From the NCBI GenBank assembly GCA_050050115.1, contig JASFUX010000100.1:1-11490 (forward strand): DNA of 11,490 nucleotides, given 5' to 3'. The translations under genes were made by a program, and so were the position numbers. Source of the stretch: JASFUX01 sp050050115 (lineage in GTDB: Bacteria; Pseudomonadota; Alphaproteobacteria; Caulobacterales; Maricaulaceae). The notes under the pieces are model-generated. The model was not told the DNA's origin. It searched no databases and worked only from the letters and a program-made list of their open reading frames with translations. Below, piece by piece: positions 1 through 7,232 of this stretch. How positions within the stretch are numbered: position 1 is the first letter of the stretch; the number at the start of each line of letters is the position of its first letter.

Positions 1-836
1 TGGTGATGACCGCGACGCCGATCCCGCGGACTCTGACCCTCGCCGCCTTCGGCGATCTCGACGTTTCGCGTCTCGACGAGAAGCCGCCGGGGCGCGCTCC
101 GATCTCGACGCGCGCGGTGCCGCTCGATCGGCTGGAAGAGCTCTATGAAGCGGTTGGTCGGGCCGTGAAGAAGGGAGACCGGGTCTACTGGGTCTGTCCG
201 CTGGTCGAGGAGTCCGACACCTCGGACCTCGCCGCGGCCGAGGAGCGCTGGCGGGCGCTCGCCGCGCTCTACGGTGAAAGTCGCGTCGGCTTGCTCCATG
301 GTCGGCTCTCGGGCGCCGAAAAGGAAGCGCGCGCCGAAGCCTTCCGCCATGGGGAGATCGATGTTCTGGTGGCGACCACCGTCGTCGAGGTCGGCGTCGA
401 CGCGCCGGACGCCACGGTGATGATTATCGAGGACGCCGAGCGCTTCGGCCTTGCACAACTGCACCAACTGCGCGGACGCGTCGGCCGCGGGGACAAGCCT
501 TCGACTTGCGTGCTGCTTTACCGTCCGCCGCTCAACGAAGGCGCGCGAGCGCGGCTCGACGCGCTTCGAGCCAGCGACGACGGCTTCTTCATCGCCGAGG
601 AAGACTGGCGCCTGCGGGGGCCCGGCGAGCTGCTGGGTCATCGCCAGAGCGGGATCGCGCGATTGCGCTTCGCCGACCTGACCGTGCACGGCGATCTGCT
701 GGAGATCGCGTCGCGGGACGCCCGGCGGGTCGTCGACGAGGACCCGCGCCTCTCATCCGAACGCGGTGAGGCGGCGCGCACCCTCCTCTATCTGTTCGAC
801 CGGGATCGGGCGATCGGCCTGCTGGACGCGGGCTGA
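1..836 (+). CDS. recG: RecG, ATP-dependent DNA helicase (C-terminal part, 5' end outside window)
   Basis: RecG is a monomeric superfamily 2 DNA translocase that regresses stalled replication forks and processes branched DNA in the cytoplasm. The reading frame is open at the left edge, so about the last 277 residues are visible and the wedge domain and Walker A are missing. It opens with the helicase motif TATPIPRT. Next come LLHGRLSG, then VLVATTVVEVGVD (motif V) and QLHQLRGRVGRG (motif VI). EEDWRLRGPGELLGHRQSG is the RecG translocation (TRG) region, and the protein ends in the usual short helical tail. The order and spacing are those of an intact RecG. The stop lies 3 bp from the stop of the convergent DUF502 gene. 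A recG next to DUF502 is common in alphaproteobacteria. The other candidate, Mfd, shares motifs V, VI and TRG, but the RGPGE(L)LG version and this tail fit RecG better. Confidence 0.95.
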   Translation, partial: VMTATPIPRTLTLAAFGDLDVSRLDEKPPGRAPISTRAVPLDRLEELYEAVGRAVKKGDRVYWVCPLVEESDTSDLAAAEERWRALAALYGESRVGLLHGRLSGAEKEARAEAFRHGEIDVLVATTVVEVGVDAPDATVMIIEDAERFGLAQLHQLRGRVGRGDKPSTCVLLYRPPLNEGARARLDALRASDDGFFIAEEDWRLRGPGELLGHRQSGIARLRFADLTVHGDLLEIASRDARRVVDEDPRLSSERGEAARTLLYLFDRDRAIGLLDAG

Positions 837-839
837 CGG

Positions 840-1571
840 CTACGCGTCCTCGGTCTGAACCTCGTCGCCGCCGGCGAACGCCGCATCGGCCTGGACCTCT
901 TCGGGGATCACGATGCCGGCCGAGACGATGAGATTGGCGCCGTCCTCCACCGACATGTTCAGACGGACGACATCGCTTTCGGGCAGCCAGACAATGAAGC
1001 CTGAGGTCGGGTTCGGCGTCGAGGGCACGAATACGCCGAGATAGTCCTCCCCGAGCCGCCGCTTGACCTCGCCGCGCGCTCGCGTGGTGATGAAGCCGAC
1101 GACCCAGAGCCCCTCGCGCGGGTACTGGATCATCACCACTTCCTTGAACGACTTCTCGGTCTGGGAGAACACCGATTCAAGCAGCTGCTTAAGCGCCCCG
1201 TAGATCGTTCGCACGAATGGGACGCGCGCGACCAACCGCTCGCCGACCTGCAGGAGCGATCGCCCGAGGATGTTCGCCGCCAGGGCCCCGAGCATCGTCA
1301 GTACGAGAATGGCGACGATCAGGCCGAACCCGGGGATGGCGAAGCCTAGCCACTCCTCAGGCAGATAGGCCCGCGGGATCAGCGGCTTGACCGTCCGGTC
1401 CGCAAAGTTGATGAACGTGTAGACCAGCCAAACGGTCACCGTGATCGGCGCGGCGACCACGATGCCGGTGAAGAAGCTGTTGCGCAGCCAGAGCCAGAGG
1501 GAGAACTTCGGCTGCTCGGTCAGGATCGGAGGCTCGCCCGTGTCCGAGCCCTTACGCGATTTGCGCGCCAT
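840..1571 (-). CDS. DUF502 family membrane protein
   Basis: This is a 243-residue inner-membrane protein of the DUF502 family, whose biochemical role is not established. The basic N terminus (MARKSRKG) is followed by two hydrophobic segments at about residues 33-56 and 79-101. After these come the family-typical stretches RVPFVRTIYGALKQLLES, then VVMIQYPREGLWVVGF, FVPSTPNPTSGF and a C-terminal acidic tail. I chose the ATG at 1571 because GGAGG lies 11 nt upstream. A TTG start six codons earlier (1589) is possible but overlaps that Shine-Dalgarno site. The gene is convergent with recG and divergent from the DUF3089 gene. The shared upstream region carries an inverted repeat that could control either neighbour. 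The family call is secure; the function is unknown. Confidence 0.9.
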   Translation of the reverse strand: MARKSRKGSDTGEPPILTEQPKFSLWLWLRNSFFTGIVVAAPITVTVWLVYTFINFADRTVKPLIPRAYLPEEWLGFAIPGFGLIVAILVLTMLGALAANILGRSLLQVGERLVARVPFVRTIYGALKQLLESVFSQTEKSFKEVVMIQYPREGLWVVGFITTRARGEVKRRLGEDYLGVFVPSTPNPTSGFIVWLPESDVVRLNMSVEDGANLIVSAGIVIPEEVQADAAFAGGDEVQTEDA

Positions 1572-1618
1572 CGCAGGTAGTACCTCCAATCTCCGACTCG
1601 ACCCGAGGCTCGCCGATG

Positions 1619-1649
1619 TTAGGACATTTCTGCAACTGGTGTGTCCTAA
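1619..1649. repeat. Perfect 8-bp inverted repeat in a divergent intergenic region
   Basis: TTAGGACA at 1619-1626 is matched exactly by TGTCCTAA at 1642-1649, with a 15-bp spacer. The arm centres are 23 bp apart, a little over two helical turns, which suits a dimeric regulator binding one face of DNA. It lies between the divergent DUF502 and DUF3089 genes in a locally AT-richer patch. It could be an operator, a leader hairpin, or the relic of a small inverted-repeat element. Confidence 0.6.
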
Positions 1650-1691
1650 GTGACGACCTCGCTGGGCAATTTAAAGGCTGAGAACGAAAAC

Positions 1692-1695
1692 GGAG
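1692..1695 (+). promoter_or_regulatory. Shine-Dalgarno site supporting the GTG start at 1704
   Basis: GGAG lies 8 nt before the GTG at 1704, while the in-frame GTG at 1650 has no purine-rich site before it. Starting at 1704 gives a conventional basic-then-hydrophobic N terminus (RRNWWFRL) for the DUF3089 protein. Confidence 0.5.
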
Positions 1696-1703
1696 TGAAC
1701 GGC

Positions 1704-2933
1704 GTGCGGCGAAATTGGTGGTTTCGACTGGCCGTAGCGGGGCCCGCAGGGCTGCTGCTTCTAGTCGCCCTCGCCGCTTTCGGCTTTCAAGACAATTTGT
1801 TCCGCGACCTCATGGACCCGCGCACGCCGTTCTTGTTGACGAGTACGCATCCCCCCGCTCCCGACTATGCCGAGAACCGATCGTGGATCCGCCGGCCGCA
1901 GCGGCCCGAGCCGAGCAAGGCGGCGGTCTTCTTCATCCATCCGACCACCTATTGGGGCGGTGACGCCTGGAACGCGTCGATCGACCGGCCTGAAGCGGCG
2001 CGGCGAGCCGAGATGGAGAGCCTGCCCAACTACGCAGGGCCCTTCGCGGGCTTCAGCGGCATCTGGGCGCCGCGCTATCGCCAAGCCTCGCTGTTTACAG
2101 CGCTCACCCACCGCTACGACGCCAAGCAAGCCCGCACCCTCGCCTACGGCGACGTGCGCGGCGCCTTTCGCGTCTTTCTCGCCGAGGCGGCGCCTGAATC
2201 GCCGATCATCCTCGTCGGCGTCGAGCAAGGCGGTCTTCATGTGCTGGGGCTGCTCCAGGACGGCGAGTTCGCCGACGTCCTGACCGAACGCTTGGCGGCC
2301 GCCTACGTGATCGACCAGGCGACCCCGCTTGATCTCTTCGACGACGTGCTGTCGGCTTACCGGCCCTGCTCGCGTCCACTTGAGTTCGGCTGCGTCGTCT
2401 CCTGGGGCGCGATCGAGGCGGACAATTCGGATGAGATCACTCGCTTTCGGCGCCGTTCAATGGCGTGGAACAGCGACGGCACGCTCGACGACACAGCAGG
2501 CCGCGCTCTGCTGTGCGTCAATCCGATCCTTGGCTCGGACGAGGAGGACTTCGCGCCGCGGCGCACCCACGCCGGAGGCGTCAACGCGACGGGTCTCGAT
2601 CTCGGCGTCGACCCGGCGCCCATGGCTGCGCAGACGAGCGCGCAGTGCAGCGACGGCGTGCTGCTGATCGACCGGCCCGCCTCCCCTTCCCTGCGCCCCG
2701 GATGGAGCTTCGGCGGGCGGTTCAAGCCGCGCACCCCCTTCTTGTTCTACGAAGACACGCGCCGCGACGCGATGCGCCGGCTCGCCGCGCTCCGGGCGGC
2801 GGCCGACACCGATCTTGGACTCGACCTGGAAACCTCGATTTCCGAAGGCGCCGGCGAGCCTCGCAGCAACGAGCTTCCGCCGCTTGACGAAGTCGAGGTC
2901 GAGGAAGCCCCGATCTTTCCGGTTGATCCTTAG
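1704..2933 (+). CDS. DUF3089 family protein, membrane-anchored, probably catalytically inactive alpha/beta hydrolase
   Basis: This 409-residue protein begins RRNWWFRL followed by a hydrophobic helix at about residues 9-27. It is therefore probably anchored in the inner membrane with the main domain outside the cytoplasm. The body matches DUF3089: FFIHPTTYWGGDAWN, FSGIWAPRYRQAS, DVRGAFRVFL, then ILVGVEQGGLHVL. In the family as I know it, that last strand-turn reads G-H-S-Q-G with Ser as nucleophile. Here it is G-V-E-Q-G, with Glu at residue 174. Near the C terminus the usual YH..DYNLF segment is FKPRTPFLF, so the expected His is Lys341 and the expected Asp is Thr344. The frame is intact and codon use looks normal, so this is not an ordinary decaying pseudogene. 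The tail is acidic. A GTG at 1650 would add 18 residues but lacks a ribosome binding site. The substrate or partner is unknown. Confidence 0.85.
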   Translation: MRRNWWFRLAVAGPAGLLLLVALAAFGFQDNLFRDLMDPRTPFLLTSTHPPAPDYAENRSWIRRPQRPEPSKAAVFFIHPTTYWGGDAWNASIDRPEAARRAEMESLPNYAGPFAGFSGIWAPRYRQASLFTALTHRYDAKQARTLAYGDVRGAFRVFLAEAAPESPIILVGVEQGGLHVLGLLQDGEFADVLTERLAAAYVIDQATPLDLFDDVLSAYRPCSRPLEFGCVVSWGAIEADNSDEITRFRRRSMAWNSDGTLDDTAGRALLCVNPILGSDEEDFAPRRTHAGGVNATGLDLGVDPAPMAAQTSAQCSDGVLLIDRPASPSLRPGWSFGGRFKPRTPFLFYEDTRRDAMRRLAALRAAADTDLGLDLETSISEGAGEPRSNELPPLDEVEVEEAPIFPVDP

Positions 2934-2968
2934 CGCCGCGCCTCATCCGCAAGCGCATTAATCCAAAA

Positions 2969-3021
2969 CGCCGTTTCGCTCGTAGTTGAGTCGAAAGGCG
3001 CCGCACGGCGCTCACTCAACT
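2969..3021 (+). promoter_or_regulatory. Two overlapping, mutually exclusive stem-loops ahead of the FAD-DUF1365-cfa operon
   Basis: Stem A pairs CGCC (2969-2972) with GGCG (2997-3000) and TTTCG (2974-2978) with CGAAA (2992-2996), leaving one bulged G and a 13-nt loop. Stem B pairs AGTTGAGT (2984-2991) with ACTCAACT (3014-3021), 8 perfect pairs, and encloses an inner GCGCC/GGCGC hairpin (2998-3011). The two cannot form together. Stem B ends 7 nt before the Shine-Dalgarno site of the FAD gene. No T-run follows, so a standard intrinsic terminator is unlikely. A structured leader or a protein-binding site is possible. A GAnTC methylation motif (2988-2992) spans the end of the left arm. Confidence 0.45.
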
Positions 3022-3028
3022 GATGACC

Positions 3029-3032
3029 GAGG
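3029..3032 (+). promoter_or_regulatory. Shine-Dalgarno site of the FAD oxidoreductase gene
   Basis: GAGG lies 7 nt before the ATG at 3040 and supports that start. The longer TTG alternative at 2986 falls inside the stem-loop region and has no such site. Confidence 0.6.
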
Positions 3033-3039
3033 CGGCGCG

Positions 3040-4458
3040 ATGACGGTAGACGTCACTGTAGACAGTAAGAGATGGAGCGAGCGCGAGCGTGTCGTCCAAC
3101 CGTTGCTCAAGCCGGCCTGGCGGCGGGGCAAACGCATCGCTGTCGTTGGATCGGGCGCTGCGGGTCTCGGCGCGGCCTGGGCGTTGCGCGACGTGCACGA
3201 TGTCACTCTGTTTGAACGAAGCAGCCGTCTCGGCGGCCACGCGAACACGGTTTGCGTCGACTACGACGGAACCCGGATCGACGTCGACACCGGCTTCATC
3301 GTCTTCAATGTCGCCAATTACCCTAACCTGACGGCGCTGCTCGACCATCTCGGTGTCGAAAGCCGGCGATGCGACATGAGCTTTGGCGTATCGATCCCCG
3401 GCGGCGTCGAATGGTGCTCCGATTTTCGCGGCGTCTTCGCGCAGAAACGGAACCTGGTGAGCCCAAGCTTCATCAGCATGCTGTTCGACATGGCGCGGTT
3501 CAACCGGGAGGCGCCGCGCGCACTTCGAGAAGGCAAGCTGTCTGGACTAACCATCGGAGACTATCTTCGCGCAGGCCGCTACGGCGCAGCGTTTCGCGAT
3601 CTTTATTTGCTGCCGATGGGCGCCGCGATCTGGTCGGCGACAACGCGCGCCATGGCGTCCCAGCCCGCAGCCAGCGTCATCCGCTTCTTCGAGAACCATG
3701 AGTTGCTGGCGGCGAAGCGCTCGGGATGGCGGTCCATCCCGGGCGGATCACGTCGCTACGTCGACAAGATCGCCGCATCGCTGGGTGAGCGGGTTCGCTT
3801 GTCAACGCCGATCGCCCACGTCCGCCGCCTTTCGCGAGGCGTCGCGCTTTATGATGAGCGCGGACGTGAGGAGATCTTCGACGACGTAGTCCTCGCTTGC
3901 CACTCGAACGAAGTGCGGCGGATGGTGATCGATCTCGATGCCGAAGAGGACGCATTCCTCGGCGCGATCGGCTATGCACCCAACCGCGCGGTCTTGCATC
4001 GCGACGCATCGCTGTTGCCGACCCGACCCAAAGCGCGAGCCTCATGGAACTACCGCGCCGATGAGGAGGATGCGCCGCCATCCGTCACCTACGACATGAA
4101 CAAGCTCCAGGGGATCGATCCGCGTTATCCCGTATATGTCACGCTCAATCCGCTGCGCGAGCCCGCCCCCGAGCTGGTGTTCGAAGAGTTCGAGTACTGG
4201 CACCCGCAATTCGACGTAGCGTCGGCGGCCGCTCAGCGTCGGTTCAATCGTGTCCAAGGACGCGGCGGGCTTTGGTATGCAGGCGCTTGGCTTGGCTACG
4301 GCTTTCATGAGGACGCGCTGCGCGCGGGGCTGCGCGTCGCCCTGCGTCTCGGCGGAACCGTGCCCTGGCGCTTCGTCGAGGGGGACATAGACGGCGGTCC
4401 GTGGAGCGACGATCGCGCCGATCATGCTGAAGCGCGCAGCCTGGCAATTGCGCCATGA
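3040..4458 (+). CDS. FAD-dependent amine-oxidase-fold oxidoreductase of the COG2907 type (fatty-acid modification operon)
   Basis: This is a 472-residue flavoprotein. A Rossmann dinucleotide fold opens with IAVVGSGAAGLGAA (GSGAAG at residues 37-42). An acidic residue for the adenosine ribose follows at Glu59, then RLGGHANT (63-70), the usual FAD-contact loop of this family. DTGFIVFN, IPGGSRRYVDKI, YDMNKLQ and the C-terminal LWYAGAWLGYGFHEDALRAG are hallmarks of the COG2907 group encoded with DUF1365 and cfa-like genes. It probably acts on acyl chains of membrane phospholipids as a desaturase or reductase partner of the downstream methyltransferase. Rhodobacter furan fatty acid synthesis uses such a redox step, but I cannot equate this gene with a named one. 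The ATG at 3040 has GAGG 7 nt upstream. Its stop overlaps the next start as ATGA, so the two are translationally coupled. The exact reaction is inferred. Confidence 0.88.
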   Translation: MTVDVTVDSKRWSERERVVQPLLKPAWRRGKRIAVVGSGAAGLGAAWALRDVHDVTLFERSSRLGGHANTVCVDYDGTRIDVDTGFIVFNVANYPNLTALLDHLGVESRRCDMSFGVSIPGGVEWCSDFRGVFAQKRNLVSPSFISMLFDMARFNREAPRALREGKLSGLTIGDYLRAGRYGAAFRDLYLLPMGAAIWSATTRAMASQPAASVIRFFENHELLAAKRSGWRSIPGGSRRYVDKIAASLGERVRLSTPIAHVRRLSRGVALYDERGREEIFDDVVLACHSNEVRRMVIDLDAEEDAFLGAIGYAPNRAVLHRDASLLPTRPKARASWNYRADEEDAPPSVTYDMNKLQGIDPRYPVYVTLNPLREPAPELVFEEFEYWHPQFDVASAAAQRRFNRVQGRGGLWYAGAWLGYGFHEDALRAGLRVALRLGGTVPWRFVEGDIDGGPWSDDRADHAEARSLAIAP

Positions 4459-5243
4459 ACGCGCCTCCCGTCCTTCTCTACGTGGGCGAGACGCGCCATC
4501 GCCGCATCGCGCCGGTCGCTCATGCGTTTCGCTATCGACTGTTCTGGTTGTCGATCGACATCGACCGCCTGGACGAGGCCGACGGGGCGTCGCGCTGGCT
4601 GTCGGTCGATCGCTTCAATCTCTACAGCTTTCACCGGCGTGATCACGGCGCGCGCGAAGACACGCCGCTGCGACCGTGGGCGGAAGCTCGCTTCGCGGAC
4701 GCCGGGATTGATCTGGACGGCGGCTCAGTACGGCTGATCGCCTTGCCGCGGATGCTGGGCTACGCCTTCAAGCCGCTGTCGGTGTGGTTTGGACATGGCC
4801 CGGACGGTGCGCTGCGTGGCGTCATCTACGAGGTCAACAACACCTTCGGCGACACGCACGCCTACGTGTGCCCGATCGCCGGCGCGTCGAGCCTCAAACA
4901 CGCCGCGCACAAGATCTTTCACGTGTCTCCATTCTTTGACGCGCGCGGCGAGTACGAGTTCCGCCTGCGCCCACTCGGCGAGGAGATGGCGCTCGGCATC
5001 CGCTACTCGGTTGACCGGTGCGCTGTGTTCACCGCGAGCCAGCGCGGCCGGGCTCGCAAGATTACCGACGCAGCGCTGCTCCAATTGACCCTCGCCCAGC
5101 CGATGGTGACCTTGAAGGTGATTGCAGGCATTCACGGCGAGGCGCTGCAGCTGTGGCGCAAGGGCGTGCGCTATCGCCGCCGCCCGTCACCGTCTCTCTC
5201 GACCGGCGCGGCCGCGAAATTAAAGAGCGCAATCAAGGACTAG
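4455..5243 (+). CDS. DUF1365 family protein
   Basis: This 262-residue protein of the DUF1365 family is nearly always encoded between the COG2907 flavoprotein and a cfa-like methyltransferase. The family pattern is complete: LYVGETRHRRIAPVAHAF at the N terminus with several His, LSIDIDRLDE, then RMLGYAFKPLSVWFG, YEVNNTFGDTHAYV and KIFHVSPFF in the C-terminal half. The invariant His, Asn and Asp residues suggest an enzyme, perhaps one acting on the same acyl chains, but its reaction is not established. There is no signal peptide or clear membrane helix. The start overlaps the upstream stop by 4 nt (ATGA), fixing its frame and coupling it to the flavoprotein. The tail is basic (KLKSAIKD). About 70 bp separate it from the next gene. 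Confidence 0.9.
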   Translation: MNAPPVLLYVGETRHRRIAPVAHAFRYRLFWLSIDIDRLDEADGASRWLSVDRFNLYSFHRRDHGAREDTPLRPWAEARFADAGIDLDGGSVRLIALPRMLGYAFKPLSVWFGHGPDGALRGVIYEVNNTFGDTHAYVCPIAGASSLKHAAHKIFHVSPFFDARGEYEFRLRPLGEEMALGIRYSVDRCAVFTASQRGRARKITDAALLQLTLAQPMVTLKVIAGIHGEALQLWRKGVRYRRRPSPSLSTGAAAKLKSAIKD

Positions 5244-5313
5244 GTGGACTTCCGCCCCGTCCCTATGTGTAACTGTTATGAGACCACTGTTGCAGGAGAC
5301 CACGGGGGCCGAC

Positions 5314-6546
5314 ATGAACGCCAACCTCGTCGCCACCGCGACGCCAGGCGAGATAGACGCGCTCGAAGGCGCGCCGATGTCATTCAAGCTCGCCGCCCGC
5401 ACCTTGCTCCGGCTGCGGCGCGGACGCATCGACATGGAGTTGCCGAACCGCAAGACGCTGCGCTTCGAAGGCGAGACGCCGGGGCCGTCGGGGCATGTGC
5501 AGATCAAGCGATGGGACGTGTTCAGGCGCGTGCTTTCCGGCGGCGCGCTCGGCTTCGCGGAAGGCTACATCGAAGGCGACTGGGACACTCCGGATCTCGC
5601 CGAGCTCCTGAGCGCCATGTCGCTGAATTTCGACGCGATGATGCCGGGTCTGCGGGGCAACTTCCTCACCCGCTCGGCGCACCGGCTTTATCACATGCTG
5701 CGGCGGAATTCCCGGCGCGGCGCGCGGCGAAACATTCACGAGCACTACGACCTCGGCAATGACTTCTACGCGCTGTGGCTTGATCCTTCGATGACCTACT
5801 CCTCGGCGCTGTTTGAGGCTCCGGACCTTTCGCTGGGAGACGCTCAGCGCGCCAAGTACAGCGCGCTCGCCGATCAGATCGGCGTGAAGGAAGACAGCCA
5901 TGTGCTTGAGATCGGCGCCGGCTGGGGCGGCTTTGCCGAGTATGCGGCCAAGGAACGTCGGGCGAAGGTGACCGGCGTGACCATCTCGCCCGAGCAGCTC
6001 GAGTATGCGCGCAAGCGCATGTTCGAAAACCAGCTCGCCGATCGCGTCGACATTCAGCTCAGGGACTACCGGGACGTCGAAGGCAAATTCGACGGCGTGG
6101 CGTCGATCGAGATGTTCGAGGCTGTCGGAGAATCTTACTGGAGCGCCTATTTCGAGAAGATCAAAGACGTGCTCAAGCCCGGTGGTCGCGCTGGCCTGCA
6201 GATCATCACCATTCGCGACGAGCTGTTCGATCACTACCGCAGGCACGTCGATTTCATTCAGCGTCACGTCTTCCCTGGCGGGATGCTGCCGAGCATGACG
6301 CGCCTCGCTGAAGAGACCGCAAAGGCCGGGCTCGTCTGGAAGGACGTGAAGACTTTCGGACAGGACTACGCGCGCACCCTCGATGCGTGGAAAGAAAGAT
6401 TCCTCGCCGTGTGGCCCAAAGTCACCGAGGTCGACGCCAAGTTCGACGAGCAGTTCCGTCGGCTGTGGCACTACTATCTCGCCTATTGCGAGGCAGGTTT
6501 CCGCACCGAGCGTATCAACGTCGCGCAGGTCACTGTCGCCGCCTAG
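5314..6546 (+). CDS. Cyclopropane-fatty-acid-synthase-like SAM methyltransferase with altered bicarbonate site
   Basis: This 410-residue class I methyltransferase of the Cfa/mycolic acid synthase family (COG2230) transfers a methyl group from SAM to a double bond of phospholipid acyl chains. An N-terminal domain (about 1-125) precedes HEHYDLGNDFYALWLDPSMTYSS, the SAM motif EIGAGWGG (199-206), EMFEAVG (266-272), FIQRHVFPGGMLPS and FGQDYARTLDAW. Against my recollection of the E. coli enzyme, the bicarbonate residues Glu239, Ile268 and Tyr317 are kept (Glu269, Ile298, Tyr352). Cys139 is Ser164 and His266 is Gln296. It may therefore form a methylated unsaturated or furan-precursor chain, as UfaM does in Rhodobacter, instead of a ring. 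I chose the ATG at 5314, 5 nt after a GGGGG run. The ATG at 5278 lacks a site, and one at 5377 is possible. It ends 7 bp from the convergent DUF6134 gene. Confidence 0.88.
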   Translation: MNANLVATATPGEIDALEGAPMSFKLAARTLLRLRRGRIDMELPNRKTLRFEGETPGPSGHVQIKRWDVFRRVLSGGALGFAEGYIEGDWDTPDLAELLSAMSLNFDAMMPGLRGNFLTRSAHRLYHMLRRNSRRGARRNIHEHYDLGNDFYALWLDPSMTYSSALFEAPDLSLGDAQRAKYSALADQIGVKEDSHVLEIGAGWGGFAEYAAKERRAKVTGVTISPEQLEYARKRMFENQLADRVDIQLRDYRDVEGKFDGVASIEMFEAVGESYWSAYFEKIKDVLKPGGRAGLQIITIRDELFDHYRRHVDFIQRHVFPGGMLPSMTRLAEETAKAGLVWKDVKTFGQDYARTLDAWKERFLAVWPKVTEVDAKFDEQFRRLWHYYLAYCEAGFRTERINVAQVTVAA

Positions 6547-6553
6547 GCCGCGC

Positions 6554-7207
6554 TCAACGCAGCACGTATTCGATCCGCGAGCCGCGCGTGGTGAAGGCGC
6601 ACTTCACCCAGCGGCCGGCGTCGTCGTACCAGAGTTCGAGATCGATCTCGCTTCGGAGCAGATAGCGGCGGGCACCGATCGTCTCGCCGCCAGCGACGAT
6701 CTGTTCTTGGCCGACCAGCTCGACGTCGAGCGGCAGTAGAGCGCCAGTTTCGGAGTTGAGCATTCTCGATTGCTCGATGAGCGCGATGTTCCAGTAGGTC
6801 GTGGGGATCAGCGGGTCTTCAGCGACGCCGGTGAACTCGCGGCCTTCGATCGCCAACCCGTCCCCGCTGCGCGTCACGGCGAGGTCGAAGCGCTCGCCGT
6901 CCTTGAGCGTGTTTGCTTCGAGCGACTGCAACGCGCCGTCCCGCCAGCGCTCCTCGATGTCGTGCTCATAGCGAAACGCGGTGATCGGACCGAAGCGGAC
7001 CCTGAGGTCGATATCGACATCAACCAGAACGCCCTCTCCCTCGCGATCGAATGTCACTACATGATCCCCGAACGGTCGGCCGTTGCGGAGGACCTCGAAA
7101 GACAGTTGTTCGCCGTCCGACGGCGACCACGCCGGCTCGGCGGCGTCCGCTTGAACAGGTAGTTGCGCAAACATGGCGCACATCATGGACGCAACAAGAA
7201 GACGCAT
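6554..7207 (-). CDS. DUF6134 family secreted/periplasmic protein
   Basis: This 217-residue protein of unknown function resembles the DUF6134 family. Residues 1-23 look like a signal peptide, with hydrophobic LLVASMMCAMFAQL and an Ala-Asp-Ala-Ala cleavage area. The mature part has the family features I recognise: EQLSFEVLRNGRPFGDHVV, then RVRFGPITAFRYEHDIEERW, PTTYWNIALI, an LPLDVELVGQE strand, LELWYDDAGRWVKCAF and the C-terminal RIEYVLR. The pattern suggests an all-beta domain that might bind a lipid or other hydrophobic ligand. This is inference from the periplasmic location and the neighbours. The ATG has GGAG 6 nt upstream. It sits 25 bp after the ChrR-like gene on the same strand and is probably cotranscribed with it, which would place it under the same ECF-type promoter. 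It is convergent with the cfa-like gene. Confidence 0.8.
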   Translation of the reverse strand: MRLLVASMMCAMFAQLPVQADAAEPAWSPSDGEQLSFEVLRNGRPFGDHVVTFDREGEGVLVDVDIDLRVRFGPITAFRYEHDIEERWRDGALQSLEANTLKDGERFDLAVTRSGDGLAIEGREFTGVAEDPLIPTTYWNIALIEQSRMLNSETGALLPLDVELVGQEQIVAGGETIGARRYLLRSEIDLELWYDDAGRWVKCAFTTRGSRIEYVLR

Positions 7208-7232
7208 GGGCCGCTCCGTCGATGAAAAGGAA

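Noticed and set aside
2924..2952. RpoE-type promoter (TGATCC at 2924-2929) for the flavoprotein operon
   Set aside because: At 17-18 bp downstream the sequence is GC-rich with no TA-containing -10 element, and the hexamer lies in the end of the DUF3089 gene, so it is probably chance.
2986..3039. TTG start at 2986 adding 18 residues to the FAD oxidoreductase
   Set aside because: There is no Shine-Dalgarno site, the added residues resemble no family N terminus, and the segment forms the stem-loop. The ATG at 3040 has GAGG at good spacing.
5777..5782. Other TGATCC or GGATCA hexamers inside genes, such as this one in the cfa-like gene
   Set aside because: They are about as frequent as expected by chance over 11 kb, occur within coding sequence, and I saw no paired -10 element worth calling.
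5380..6471. 363-codon open frame antisense to the cfa-like gene
   Set aside because: It lies wholly inside a clear methyltransferase gene, has no recognisable domain, and is the kind of long antisense frame produced by GC-rich codon bias.
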